Below, one piece after another: positions 34,875 to 42,912 of a stretch of DNA of 64,000 bases. A program made the position numbers and the translations under genes. Source of the DNA: Mariniblastus fucicola (GTDB lineage Bacteria > Planctomycetota > Planctomycetia > Pirellulales > Pirellulaceae); NCBI RefSeq assembly GCF_008087665.1, contig NZ_CP042912.1, forward strand, positions 5,146,001 to 5,210,000, in the 5' to 3' direction. How positions within the stretch are numbered: the stretch's first letter is position 1; every line of letters begins with the position of its first letter. Below the pieces are notes generated by a model. The model was not told the DNA's origin, ran no database searches, and saw nothing but the letters and a program-made list of their open reading frames with translations.

Positions 34875-35684
34875 TCAGATTCGAATCGCCGCATTAAGAA
34901 ATCCTGAACCGATCAGCGAAATAAACAGGACCAGAATCATCCAGACCGTGGTCCGCCGCGGCCCCGAGTGAATCATCCAGAGTCCAAACGCCAGCTCGAC
35001 TCCCGTCAGCGTGAGTAGTAACCAAACGTTGTCTTCTCCACGAAAATCAAACAGAAATCGGCCTGCCAGGATAGACGGCACGAACGCGGGCAATCCGAAC
35101 GCGGCGAGCACATGCTCCCACTCGAAATTTCTGAACTCATCGGAAATGACAACCCATGCGTACGGAAAGTACATGCAAGCGATCAAGGAGCCCAATTGCC
35201 AACGCCAGGAAAGCAAGTGAGTCACAAACCAGGCAGAGAGAACAATGCCCAATGCGATTAGCCAAATCGTCGTGACCAGTCGAAAGCTGGTCAGACCTGC
35301 GATCGTAATCGCGATACAGGTCGTTATGACGATCAGCGTCCGGAGGTTGAACTGAAATTTGGACTGATCTTCAAGTTGAACCGTTGATGTCGCAATCGAA
35401 TCCAAATCGGTTTTCTCGTCGGCCGAACTTTCAGCAGCAAGACATCCATCAGGCGACGCATGTCGACACCACGGAAGCCATGGCAGCGCGATCCACGTCG
35501 CAATCATAAATCCAATGACTGCGTAGAACGCATGGCCAACAGAGGGCGACGGTCGGCTCTGATCAGCACCGGACCAGTCGTAAAACGTCGGAATCATCGC
35601 ACCGACGACAAAGACTGCTCCGACGAGCAACGGAAAGAAAACTACTTTGACCAGCCACGAGTCGCGAGCCACAACGCACTCCAT
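34875..35684 (-). CDS. Polytopic membrane protein with QFxLRxL segment
   Basis: A 269-residue inner-membrane protein with about seven hydrophobic helices. The segment FQFNLRTLIVITTCIAITIA (about residues 110-130) is the planctomycete QFxLRxLL motif found in many otherwise unrelated membrane proteins. A short soluble Ser/Asp-rich loop precedes it (residues about 75-110). No enzyme motif is visible. It lies between the PQQ-like protein and the sulfotransferase on the same strand, but gaps of about 99 and 36 bases and no common theme make an operon uncertain. Confidence 0.65.
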   Translation of the reverse strand: MECVVARDSWLVKVVFFPLLVGAVFVVGAMIPTFYDWSGADQSRPSPSVGHAFYAVIGFMIATWIALPWLPWCRHASPDGCLAAESSADEKTDLDSIATSTVQLEDQSKFQFNLRTLIVITTCIAITIAGLTSFRLVTTIWLIALGIVLSAWFVTHLLSWRWQLGSLIACMYFPYAWVVISDEFRNFEWEHVLAAFGLPAFVPSILAGRFLFDFRGEDNVWLLLTLTGVELAFGLWMIHSGPRRTTVWMILVLFISLIGSGFLNAAIRI

Positions 35685-35720
35685 ACTGATAACGTTTCCG
35701 CTGACAATTCTAACAGCGAA

Positions 35721-36872
35721 CTACTCGTAACCGAAGGCTTCCATGTACTCGCGCCAATGATGATTGATATCCTCGGCAAACTCTGGATCAATCCCGGAAG
35801 TACGTATTTTGTGATCCTTGCGAGCGTCGAAATAGGATTCGATCGACGGACTTGCCGCCTCAAAATTCCCAAGCTCCAACTGCTCGTATACGCCACGCAT
35901 CACGCCCGCCGGATCTTCCAACAGCGATTCAAATTTCACTTCCGCCAGTTGATTTTTCGGTAACGTTTCCCGCTGCTGAAAATAAGCCTGGTACATCAGG
36001 TCTTTGCACTCGAAAACGTAATTCTTCAACCAGTTATCGTCATAGTTCGGCAGCTGAAAGCCCTGAATTTCATCCAGCAGTTTCCACAGCCGCATCGTCG
36101 AAGCGACAACCTTGTGCGGATGCCGCGACAGGTGAATGAATTTCGCTTGCGGGAACCATTGAGCCAACTGCTTGACGCGACCTGTGTGCGGAGGCGACTT
36201 CAGCACCAACTGCTTCGACCCGTAGCGAATCGTAAGCGACTTGAGAAAGTGCTCCAGCGCCTTTTGCAATTCGACTCGCTGATTCGGTTCCGCCAATGAA
36301 AGGTTCAGTTGCAAATGATCGCGGCCTTTTCGATTCGGAAACGCAACCCGTCGATAGGGTGTCGGAGCTCCGTAGGCGCACAGCGCAAAATCGTCTTCCT
36401 GTGGCGATCCCAAACGCACCGACATGTCGTCCATTGGCCGCCGCTTGGGCAGCAACAGGCTCAGCAACGGACCCAGTAAATAGCGAGTGATGAGAAAATG
36501 ATTTGGCGTGAACGTGTCGAGAGTATTTGGAAACGCAAAACGTTCATCCAGCGACAACAGTTCGTGCATCAACGTCGTTCCAGAACGCCAATGTCCAATC
36601 ACGAAAATCGGAGGATTTTCGATCTGCGTATCGGTGATCTTCTTTTGCATCAGCAATCGCTGCACCGCAGCAGCGCCCGAATTGAGCACCGTGCAGCCCC
36701 CGACCAGCACCGTCATCGGATACTTGATCGGGTGGATCTGAAATCGATTTTCGCGCAGCAACGAAAGATAGTCGCCGCACTTCATGCCGCTCCAAAATCG
36801 CGGAGCCCAGGGCGGGTACCAGTTGCCTTTTGTTTTCTTCTCAGATCTAACAGCCATCGATACAGCGACCAA
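35721..36872 (-). CDS. Sulfotransferase-family protein
   Basis: PAPS-dependent sulfotransferase of 383 residues, presumably cytoplasmic or membrane-peripheral. The PAPS-binding loop (5'-PSB) is FVIGHWRSGTTLMHELL, the equivalent of the family RSGTT P-loop. The LVLKSPPHTGRVKQLAQ and FPQAKFIHLSRHP region matches the 3'-phosphate-binding segment, and residues near DPAGVMRGVYEQL follow. Substrate unknown; in planctomycetes this family is numerous. The start at ATG 36872 gives a normal N-terminus. Confidence 0.87.
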   Translation of the reverse strand: MVAVSMAVRSEKKTKGNWYPPWAPRFWSGMKCGDYLSLLRENRFQIHPIKYPMTVLVGGCTVLNSGAAAVQRLLMQKKITDTQIENPPIFVIGHWRSGTTLMHELLSLDERFAFPNTLDTFTPNHFLITRYLLGPLLSLLLPKRRPMDDMSVRLGSPQEDDFALCAYGAPTPYRRVAFPNRKGRDHLQLNLSLAEPNQRVELQKALEHFLKSLTIRYGSKQLVLKSPPHTGRVKQLAQWFPQAKFIHLSRHPHKVVASTMRLWKLLDEIQGFQLPNYDDNWLKNYVFECKDLMYQAYFQQRETLPKNQLAEVKFESLLEDPAGVMRGVYEQLELGNFEAASPSIESYFDARKDHKIRTSGIDPEFAEDINHHWREYMEAFGYE

Positions 36873-36914
36873 TCACATTGGCCAGATTCAATCATTCCGG
36901 AACGCAGCAAAAGC

Positions 36915-38684
36915 TCAGGCTGCATCGCCGAAGATCTTACCGTCTGGCGTCGTTAGCTTAAACAGCCCAAATATTTCGTCACGTGAAAGTCCGCGTTTCG
37001 CAGGCTGTTCCTCGACGTCAAGTATTTCGCGAAACAGCTCCCGTTTTGCTTCGAGTATCTCGTGAATTCGTTGCTCGATCGTTCCCGCCATGATCATCCG
37101 GGTGATCGTCACACTGCCGGCGGCCCCGATACGATGGGCTCGATTGATTGCCTGATCCTCGATTGCCGGATTCCACCAACGGTCGAACAGGAAAACATAG
37201 CGGCAAAACTGAAGGTTCAGACCAACGCTGCCGGCGCCGTAACTCATCAACAAGATATGTCGATTGGGATCTTCCTTGAATTCCTTGAGGATCGGCTCTC
37301 GTTGCTTGGACGGAATCCGACCGTGAAACTCAAGCGGATTGAATTCCGAGATCTGGCCGCTGACTTCCTTGATCGAATCTACCCATTGACTGAACACGAT
37401 CGCCTTTTGCCCGCTGGCAGCGATCTCTTCCATGTCCGCCTTGAGCCGCTCGATCTTGCTGCTGGATTTGGTGCGCGGATCAAAATTGCAAATTTGCTTC
37501 AATCGCAAGACCAGTTCGAAGACATGTTTGATCGTGACTTCGTGCCCCATCTCATTGAGCTTGATCACTCCGTCTTTCTCGGCGGCCTCATACGTTGCCT
37601 GTTGCTCCGCCGTGAGCCCAAGTTCCGCATCGCGCATCAAACGCGGCGGCATGTCTTTCATCACCAGATCTTTGGTGCGACGGATGATCAGGTCTTGAAC
37701 CCGAGTCCGAATCTGTCGCGCGTCGAGGCCCGAGTGGACCAACCCTGGCGAGACGAACTCACAGATACCGACCAGATCTTCAATGCTGTTTTCGATCGGA
37801 GTCCCGGTGATCGCCCAGGATCGCTTGCGTTCAATTTTCTGGATGACCTGGGAAGTTGAGTTGGCTTTATTTTTAACTCGCTGAGCCTCATCGAGGATTA
37901 CCAGATCGAAAGCCGGATCCAGATTCGTGACCGTGGCTTCATCGCGAATCATCAGCTCGTAGTTGGCGATTTTGACCATCGCACGATCGTGCTTCCACTG
38001 CCAGTCCCGGTCGACCTGCGAGCCTGAGATATTGGCGACGGTAATTTCGGGAGCCCACGTCTTGAATTCCCGCAGCCAGTTTGCCACCAGCGGTTTGGGA
38101 CAGATCAGCAAAATGCGTTTCGCACTTTCGGTCCGCAACAACAAGCGGATCGCAGTGATCGCCTGCATCGTTTTCCCGAGGCCCATTTCGTCAGCAAGGA
38201 TCGCGTTGTAGCGAGGAAACAGGAACGCGATGCCTTCGTATTGAAAGTCGAAAGGCTTGAACGGAAACCGCATCGTACGATTCGACAGGATCGACTCGAG
38301 CGGCGGTTGGAGCATGAAGAACAAACGGTCCTCGAGCTTGATCACGTCCTTGGGCGGCTTGATGCGAGTCCGAGTTTGGTTCTGTACGTTGCTTGGCGAA
38401 ACAGGCTCCGCAGATTCCAACTTTGGAACATCATCCGATTTCGCGCTCGAAAATTTGTCGCGATCCACTTCCTGCGGCTCAAAGAAGTAGCTGTAAATTT
38501 TCGGTGGCTTGCCAGCGGAACGCGCAGAGATAACAGGAACCTTTGCCCCGGAGCAGGCTGCCAACAAATCATCGGCAAAGAAATCCACCGGGCCATCGCT
38601 CAGTCCGATCGAAAGCCCGATGGCTGCAGGCTGGGCGGCGGGCAAGACACCATCAATGCCTGCGTTTTCAAAGTTATGCAGCAT
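36915..38684 (-). CDS. SNF2-family DNA-dependent ATPase/helicase
   Basis: A 589-residue SF2 helicase of the SNF2 type. Motif I is ILADEMGLGKTMQA; motif II is VILDEAQRVKN (DEAQ rather than DEAH); motif III is WAITGTPIENS. The helicase C-terminal lobe shows KAIVFSQWVDS, GSVGLNLQFCRYVF and the terminal motif QAINRAHRIGA. The start is probably ATG 38684, with upstream ATG 38747 as an alternative. The N-terminal ~150 residues are not a recognised domain. It overlaps the preceding gene by 11 bases, so the two are likely co-translated. It could act in nucleoid remodelling or transcription, but there is no specific evidence. Confidence 0.92.
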   Translation of the reverse strand: MLHNFENAGIDGVLPAAQPAAIGLSIGLSDGPVDFFADDLLAACSGAKVPVISARSAGKPPKIYSYFFEPQEVDRDKFSSAKSDDVPKLESAEPVSPSNVQNQTRTRIKPPKDVIKLEDRLFFMLQPPLESILSNRTMRFPFKPFDFQYEGIAFLFPRYNAILADEMGLGKTMQAITAIRLLLRTESAKRILLICPKPLVANWLREFKTWAPEITVANISGSQVDRDWQWKHDRAMVKIANYELMIRDEATVTNLDPAFDLVILDEAQRVKNKANSTSQVIQKIERKRSWAITGTPIENSIEDLVGICEFVSPGLVHSGLDARQIRTRVQDLIIRRTKDLVMKDMPPRLMRDAELGLTAEQQATYEAAEKDGVIKLNEMGHEVTIKHVFELVLRLKQICNFDPRTKSSSKIERLKADMEEIAASGQKAIVFSQWVDSIKEVSGQISEFNPLEFHGRIPSKQREPILKEFKEDPNRHILLMSYGAGSVGLNLQFCRYVFLFDRWWNPAIEDQAINRAHRIGAAGSVTITRMIMAGTIEQRIHEILEAKRELFREILDVEEQPAKRGLSRDEIFGLFKLTTPDGKIFGDAA

Positions 38685-39207
38685 CGGATTGCCGGGCAAC
38701 GTTCTGAGCTTCACCAATCGCCTGACGGATACGTTCGAAAGGTTCATCCAGCGTCAGCGTCGTCGTAAATCGATCGCAGGCTTCCTTGACGAACTCAAAC
38801 TGTTCAAGGTCCGTCGTCAAAACGCTTACGTTGAGATGATCAATGCGGAACTCAGGATACTGGACCGTCATTACCTCAAGCACAGAATCGCTTTCGGCGG
38901 GCTCGACCATCAAAACGGGAGCTGCAATTTCGCCGGCGAGTTGTTTAAGTTGACGTTGCTCGATGAACAGAAGCTCGGGAGAGGCAGAGCACTTCTTAAC
39001 CAGTGCTGCGCCAATCAAGTCGCAAAAAATATGGTTGTGATAGGTTTTTCCGTAGAGAATTTTCTGCGTACGGTTTTCCGTGACTGGCGCCGTACAGTGA
39101 AACTCGGTTGGTTTCCCGTCCTGGTTCACCAGCAGCAGCCCGCCGGTGTAGCCGAGGTTGTCGTCCGAAAGGACTTCAAGAAATCCGTAAGTGATAGATG
39201 CATCCAT
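38674..39207 (-). CDS. Unknown protein coupled to the SNF2 helicase
   Basis: A 177-residue protein beginning MDASITYGFLEVL. It has mixed alpha/beta character and no motif I recognise. Segments such as EFHCTAPVTENRTQK, LYGKTYHNHIFCDL and LMVEPAESDSVLEVM are readable but do not match a family known to me. Its end overlaps the helicase start by 11 bases, implying translational coupling and a possible functional link, perhaps as an adaptor. Function unknown. Confidence 0.65.
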   Translation of the reverse strand: MDASITYGFLEVLSDDNLGYTGGLLLVNQDGKPTEFHCTAPVTENRTQKILYGKTYHNHIFCDLIGAALVKKCSASPELLFIEQRQLKQLAGEIAAPVLMVEPAESDSVLEVMTVQYPEFRIDHLNVSVLTTDLEQFEFVKEACDRFTTTLTLDEPFERIRQAIGEAQNVARQSDAA

Positions 39208-39246
39208 GCTGTGTAACCGATCGCCGTTTTATGGCGATTCCAGAAC

Positions 39247-39426
39247 TCACGTTGCTCCAAGAATCCCACCCCGTCCCAAAAGACGAATTGGAGCAGTCGG
39301 CTTGTCAATACTCTTGTATCCACAAATGGGAAATCCTTTTCCCGAACCGACTCTGGTTTCATCGGTGACCGAACCAAACTGCTTGAACGGCGTATAGACG
39401 ACGAACTTACCCTGCCGAACCGGCAT
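39247..39426 (-). CDS. Possible small protein upstream of the SNF2 operon
   Basis: A 59-codon frame (start ATG 39426, in-frame GTG 39435) just upstream of the preceding operon on the same strand. It begins MPVRQGKFVVYTPFKQF and ends GRGGILGAT. Codon use resembles the neighbouring genes (CGG, GGT, TTC, AAG, GTC), which is why it is listed. There is no clear ribosome site and no recognised family. It fills part of a 410-base gap (39208-39619) that otherwise contains the promoter of the next plus-strand gene. Confidence 0.35.
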   Translation of the reverse strand: MPVRQGKFVVYTPFKQFGSVTDETRVGSGKGFPICGYKSIDKPTAPIRLLGRGGILGAT

Positions 39427-39541
39427 GCGCTGCACAAGCAGAACATTGTTAAATGAAGGTGTGAAGGTTTGATGGTCACGCTTGTTAGTGGCTCAAATGT
39501 TTTTTCAAATTTCGGAATACGAGATTGGAAAAGACAATTCC

Positions 39542-39570
39542 TCGACACTCGTACTACTGGCGTTTATACT
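39542..39570 (+). promoter_or_regulatory. Sigma-70-type promoter
   Basis: -35 TCGACA (39542-39547), a 17-base spacer, and -10 TATACT (39565-39570). It would start a transcript about 45 bases before the ATG at 39620. Called from sequence match only. Confidence 0.55.
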
Positions 39571-39619
39571 AGGTTCGTTCATCCACTTTCGATTATTCCA
39601 ACCGTGTCGGAGACGCAAC

Positions 39620-40087
39620 ATGCAAAACGATTCTCAAGATATCTCCCCTGTCTTCCGAATCGATGTGACCCAAAGTGCTAGCGAGCCCCAAATCGAAACT
39701 GCACAGGAACAGCATCAAACGACCGTCACCATGTTGCTGGAGCAGCTGGTTGTTGGTCAGGATCGTCAAAATGAGCTTTTGGAAGAAGTCGTTGAGCAAA
39801 TGGGAGCCGCCCAACGTCAGCGTTCTTCTGAGCTGCATCACTGGAAAGAAGCCAACCCTGTTTTGGCGAGACGCTGCCGTGCTGCTGCCGAAGCTCTCTC
39901 TCAAGTCCAAACGGAATTTCTGCACAACCTTACTTTTGAGGTTTCCGACAACTACGAGAACATGCTCGACGGTGAGTTTGTGATGAACGAATTCGTCGAT
40001 CGATACGGCCCACGACTGGCTCATCTCAATGGCGTGCTGCAACTGCTTTCGCAGCTCAGCGGCAAGCCTGCTCCTGCCGAGCACTAA
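39620..40087 (+). CDS. Unknown coiled-coil protein
   Basis: A 155-residue soluble protein. ATG 39620 follows a GGAG site with 7-base spacing; the longer frame from 39482 would add a membrane segment that is not supported by the promoter position. A helical, Gln/Glu-rich region (residues about 20-75) is predicted to coil, with TVTMLLEQLVVGQDRQNELL and EEVVEQMGAA. The middle contains an HHWKEANPVLARRCR-like segment and the C-terminus NEFVDRYGPRLAHLN. No known family was recognised. It is followed by a strong terminator. Confidence 0.6.
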   Translation: MQNDSQDISPVFRIDVTQSASEPQIETAQEQHQTTVTMLLEQLVVGQDRQNELLEEVVEQMGAAQRQRSSELHHWKEANPVLARRCRAAAEALSQVQTEFLHNLTFEVSDNYENMLDGEFVMNEFVDRYGPRLAHLNGVLQLLSQLSGKPAPAEH

Positions 40088-40126
40088 ACACAAATCAACA
40101 CTCATTCTGCTGATTCGGAATGAAGA

Positions 40127-40159
40127 AGCCCTGTCCCAACTCGGAACAGGGCTTTTTTT
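40127..40159 (+). terminator. Rho-independent terminator
   Basis: Perfect stem AGCCCTGT / ACAGGGCT with an 11-base loop, followed by six T residues. It is 40 bases after the stop of the 39620-40087 gene and before a TATACT box (40196-40201) that may serve the next gene. Confidence 0.9.
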
Positions 40160-40250
40160 GTGGGACCGCCGCAACATTCAGCAAGGCGATTCTTTTATAC
40201 TCAACCTGCTTCATTCGAAGAGTATTTTTGCTGAAGAAAAGGAACGCTGG

Positions 40251-41270
40251 ATGTTCGAGACTTATAAACCTTCAGGCGGGTTTGGCCTCATGGTCCTGCC
40301 AGCACTTCTGGTCGGCATGATTGTCGCCGTGGCGATCTCGTTCCTTTACCAGCTGTTGCTGAATCTGATTCCGTTCATCTACATCAACGTTCTGCTAACC
40401 GTTGGAGCAGGATTTTTGCTGAGCATCATCGGCATATCGATATGTTCCTGGGGCCATTGTCGCAATCGCATGCTTGGGTTTCTGGTTGGGCTGATGCTGG
40501 CCGTCAGTTTTCTGGGCGCCAAGTTCTGGTTTCAATACCAGGCCAGCATTCCCGAAATTCGTCAGGCCGTCGTTCAGGAGTTGCTGGCCAGCAAGGATTT
40601 CCAGGTGACGCAGGAAGACGCCGAGAAAGCCGCAGACAGCTTTGTCAAAACAGAGTACTCATTCCTTGAATATATCCAAATGCGTGTCGATCAGGGATGG
40701 AACATTGGACGGCGTGGAGGCGGCGGGCCGGTCGCTGGCTGGTTCGTGTATCTTGTTTGGTTGATCGAAGCAGGGATCATTGCGTTTATGGCGATTACCG
40801 GAGCGCTTTCGCAAACCGCGACTCCGTACAGTGAAAAACTGTCCGCGTGGGCGAATGAAGAGGAAATCGTGATGTCGCTGCCGATTTCGGATGCGGAAAT
40901 GGTGGCGCAAATCAACCAGGCGACAACCGTTGATCAGTTGCTTGAAATTCCGATCCCGAAAACGGACCAGTCCAACATTTTTGCGATCTACAAGACCAAC
41001 AGCATTCAGGGTCAGGAACTGGAAGACGCCTACCTGACGGTCGAACTGCTGGAGCTTTCGGTTAACAGCAAGGGTGAGCAGGAGAAGACCGAAACTCCGT
41101 TGGTGACGCATGCGATTCTGAGTTCCGAGAAACGAAAAGAGCTTGTCGAAAACGCCAGTCTGCTACAGGAAGCGCTTGCTGACTATCGACAAGCCGTTGA
41201 CGATGGATCGCTTGAGAACGATTCGGCAGAAGGTGAATTGTCGGACGAGGAAAGTTCCGAACAAGCCTAA
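40251..41270 (+). CDS. Membrane protein of unknown function
   Basis: A protein of 339 residues. ATG 40251 has an AAAGGAA site 7 bases upstream; the longer frame from 40029 reads through the preceding gene and terminator and is rejected. Three N-terminal hydrophobic segments (residues about 12-35, 42-62, 72-90) are followed by a soluble stretch with GG-rich RRGGGGPVAGW, then a fourth hydrophobic segment (about 165-190), and a C-terminal acidic Glu/Ser-rich domain (ending DEESSEQA). No family recognised. A TATACT -10 box (40196-40201) precedes it. Confidence 0.6.
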   Translation: MFETYKPSGGFGLMVLPALLVGMIVAVAISFLYQLLLNLIPFIYINVLLTVGAGFLLSIIGISICSWGHCRNRMLGFLVGLMLAVSFLGAKFWFQYQASIPEIRQAVVQELLASKDFQVTQEDAEKAADSFVKTEYSFLEYIQMRVDQGWNIGRRGGGGPVAGWFVYLVWLIEAGIIAFMAITGALSQTATPYSEKLSAWANEEEIVMSLPISDAEMVAQINQATTVDQLLEIPIPKTDQSNIFAIYKTNSIQGQELEDAYLTVELLELSVNSKGEQEKTETPLVTHAILSSEKRKELVENASLLQEALADYRQAVDDGSLENDSAEGELSDEESSEQA

Positions 41271-41359
41271 CTCTGGCCAAATAGCGGGACGCGGTCAGCG
41301 CGGTCAGGATCACCCGACCGCGAACCCGCAGAAGTTTCGACTTCGTTGGCCAAAGTTCT

Positions 41360-42832
41360 CTACGACGCAGCCTTTGCCGCAATCGATGGAACTTCATAGC
41401 CCGCACGATAGTCTCGCGACATCATGTGGCTGGCTTTTTCGTTGCCCAACACCTGTTCCGAGTTTTCGTCGAACTTGATGTCCGCGCCCAAAGTCAGTGC
41501 TTTGCCGGATTCGACGTCGACTCCGTTGGCAATGAGGTGCTGTTTCAATCGATCGAACGATTCCTTGAAAATATCGCTCTCGCTGTCGAGAGAAGACTCG
41601 ATGTCCGACAATGCAACTTGCTCACCGAGCTGATGAGACATTCCGCCGGTGTGACAAAGTGCACTGGAAATGTGACCTTCGACAATCGGAGCGTTCAGTT
41701 TCGACTGATCGTTGGACGCAACCGCATCGAGGAAGTTCGCGTAGTGATCTCCACTGCTGCTCCACGATTGGACTTCGTTGCCGTCATTGTCGAAAGCTTT
41801 CGCCGAACCGTATGACGGAATCACGACGTAGCCGTTTTCACACTGCACGATGACTCCAATCTTCGAGCCGCGATAGTTGTCCATGTTGCGATCCCAGTAC
41901 TTGGGGCTCTTCGATTCCACTTTCGCCTGAAACTCTTTTGCCTTTGGCAAGCCACGAGTTTCGAAAATCAATGGAGCGTCGGGATAGTCGTGAATTACGG
42001 TCTGCGTATTGGGCGTGTCTGCAGCGTCCTCGTAACCCAGTCGTCCGCCGATACTGAGCACGCGTGGCGAAATCGTGTCATAGCCCAGGAACCAACGAGC
42101 GATGTCCATTTGGTGAATCCCCTGATTCCCCATGTCTCCGTTGCCAGTGTTAAAGTCCCAGTGCCAATCGTAATGCAGTTTCGGGCGATAGAGCTCACGC
42201 TTCTCCGCCGGCCCGCACCACATGTCGTAGTTGACGCTTTTGGCCAGCTTCAAAGGAGAATCCAGCTTGCCAATACTCTTGCGCGGTTTGAAGCAGGTTC
42301 CAATCGCGTACTGAATCTTGCCGAGCGCTCCACCGCGAACCCATGCGGACGCTTCCTGCAAACTGGGGCTGGATCGGGATTGAGTTCCACACTGGATGAT
42401 ACGATCGTATTTCTTCTGTGCTTCGGTAAGCTGACGACCTTCCCAGACATTGTGCGAAACAGGCTTCTCACAGTAGACATGCTTGCCCGCCATAACCGCG
42501 CGGATGCCCATGATCGAGTGCTGATGGTTTGGCGTCGCGATCGAAACGGCGTCGATGTCTTTTTGCTCCAGCAGCTTTCGATAGTCGACGAAAGTAGCCA
42601 CGTCTTTGCCGTCGGCCCGCTGTCCAAGAATGCTTTCGTCACAGTCGCAGTAGGCCACGACGTTGTCGCCCAAGCCGCGAATGTGATCTTTGCCGCGACC
42701 GTTGAGACCAATGACGGCGCATCGAATTTTTTCATTCGTTCCCAAAACGCGACCATAGGCCATCGCGGGAAGACTGATCGCGGCGCCAGCGGCAAGCGAT
42801 GATTTGAGAAAGTGGCGTCGTTTGATCGTCAT
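41360..42832 (-). CDS. Tat-exported Gfo/Idh/MocA-family oxidoreductase
   Basis: A periplasmic NAD(P)-dependent oxidoreductase-like protein of 490 residues. It begins with a twin-arginine-type signal (MTIKRRHFLKSSLAAG), where the RRHFLKSS sequence fits the Tat motif, then a Rossmann domain with CAVIGLNGRGKDHIR, VSIATPNHQHSIMGI and the catalytic-type CEKPVSHN. The middle includes the family FKPRKSIGKLDSPLKLAK stretch. Such exported members are abundant in planctomycetes and are thought to act on sugars or uronates, with cofactor bound before export. Substrate unknown. Confidence 0.9.
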   Translation of the reverse strand: MTIKRRHFLKSSLAAGAAISLPAMAYGRVLGTNEKIRCAVIGLNGRGKDHIRGLGDNVVAYCDCDESILGQRADGKDVATFVDYRKLLEQKDIDAVSIATPNHQHSIMGIRAVMAGKHVYCEKPVSHNVWEGRQLTEAQKKYDRIIQCGTQSRSSPSLQEASAWVRGGALGKIQYAIGTCFKPRKSIGKLDSPLKLAKSVNYDMWCGPAEKRELYRPKLHYDWHWDFNTGNGDMGNQGIHQMDIARWFLGYDTISPRVLSIGGRLGYEDAADTPNTQTVIHDYPDAPLIFETRGLPKAKEFQAKVESKSPKYWDRNMDNYRGSKIGVIVQCENGYVVIPSYGSAKAFDNDGNEVQSWSSSGDHYANFLDAVASNDQSKLNAPIVEGHISSALCHTGGMSHQLGEQVALSDIESSLDSESDIFKESFDRLKQHLIANGVDVESGKALTLGADIKFDENSEQVLGNEKASHMMSRDYRAGYEVPSIAAKAAS

Positions 42833-42912
42833 TTGTTCTCCAATTTCCTGGACAATGTGGCTTGGTTGTCAGCCGCCCATTATAGCTACATTATGCCACC
42901 ACGTTCAGCCTT

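Noticed and set aside
39126-39548. 140-residue minus-strand frame starting MSRNCLFQSRI
   Set aside because: Low-complexity Ser/Arg composition, and it runs over the promoter of the 39620 gene and the start of the 177-residue gene in another phase.
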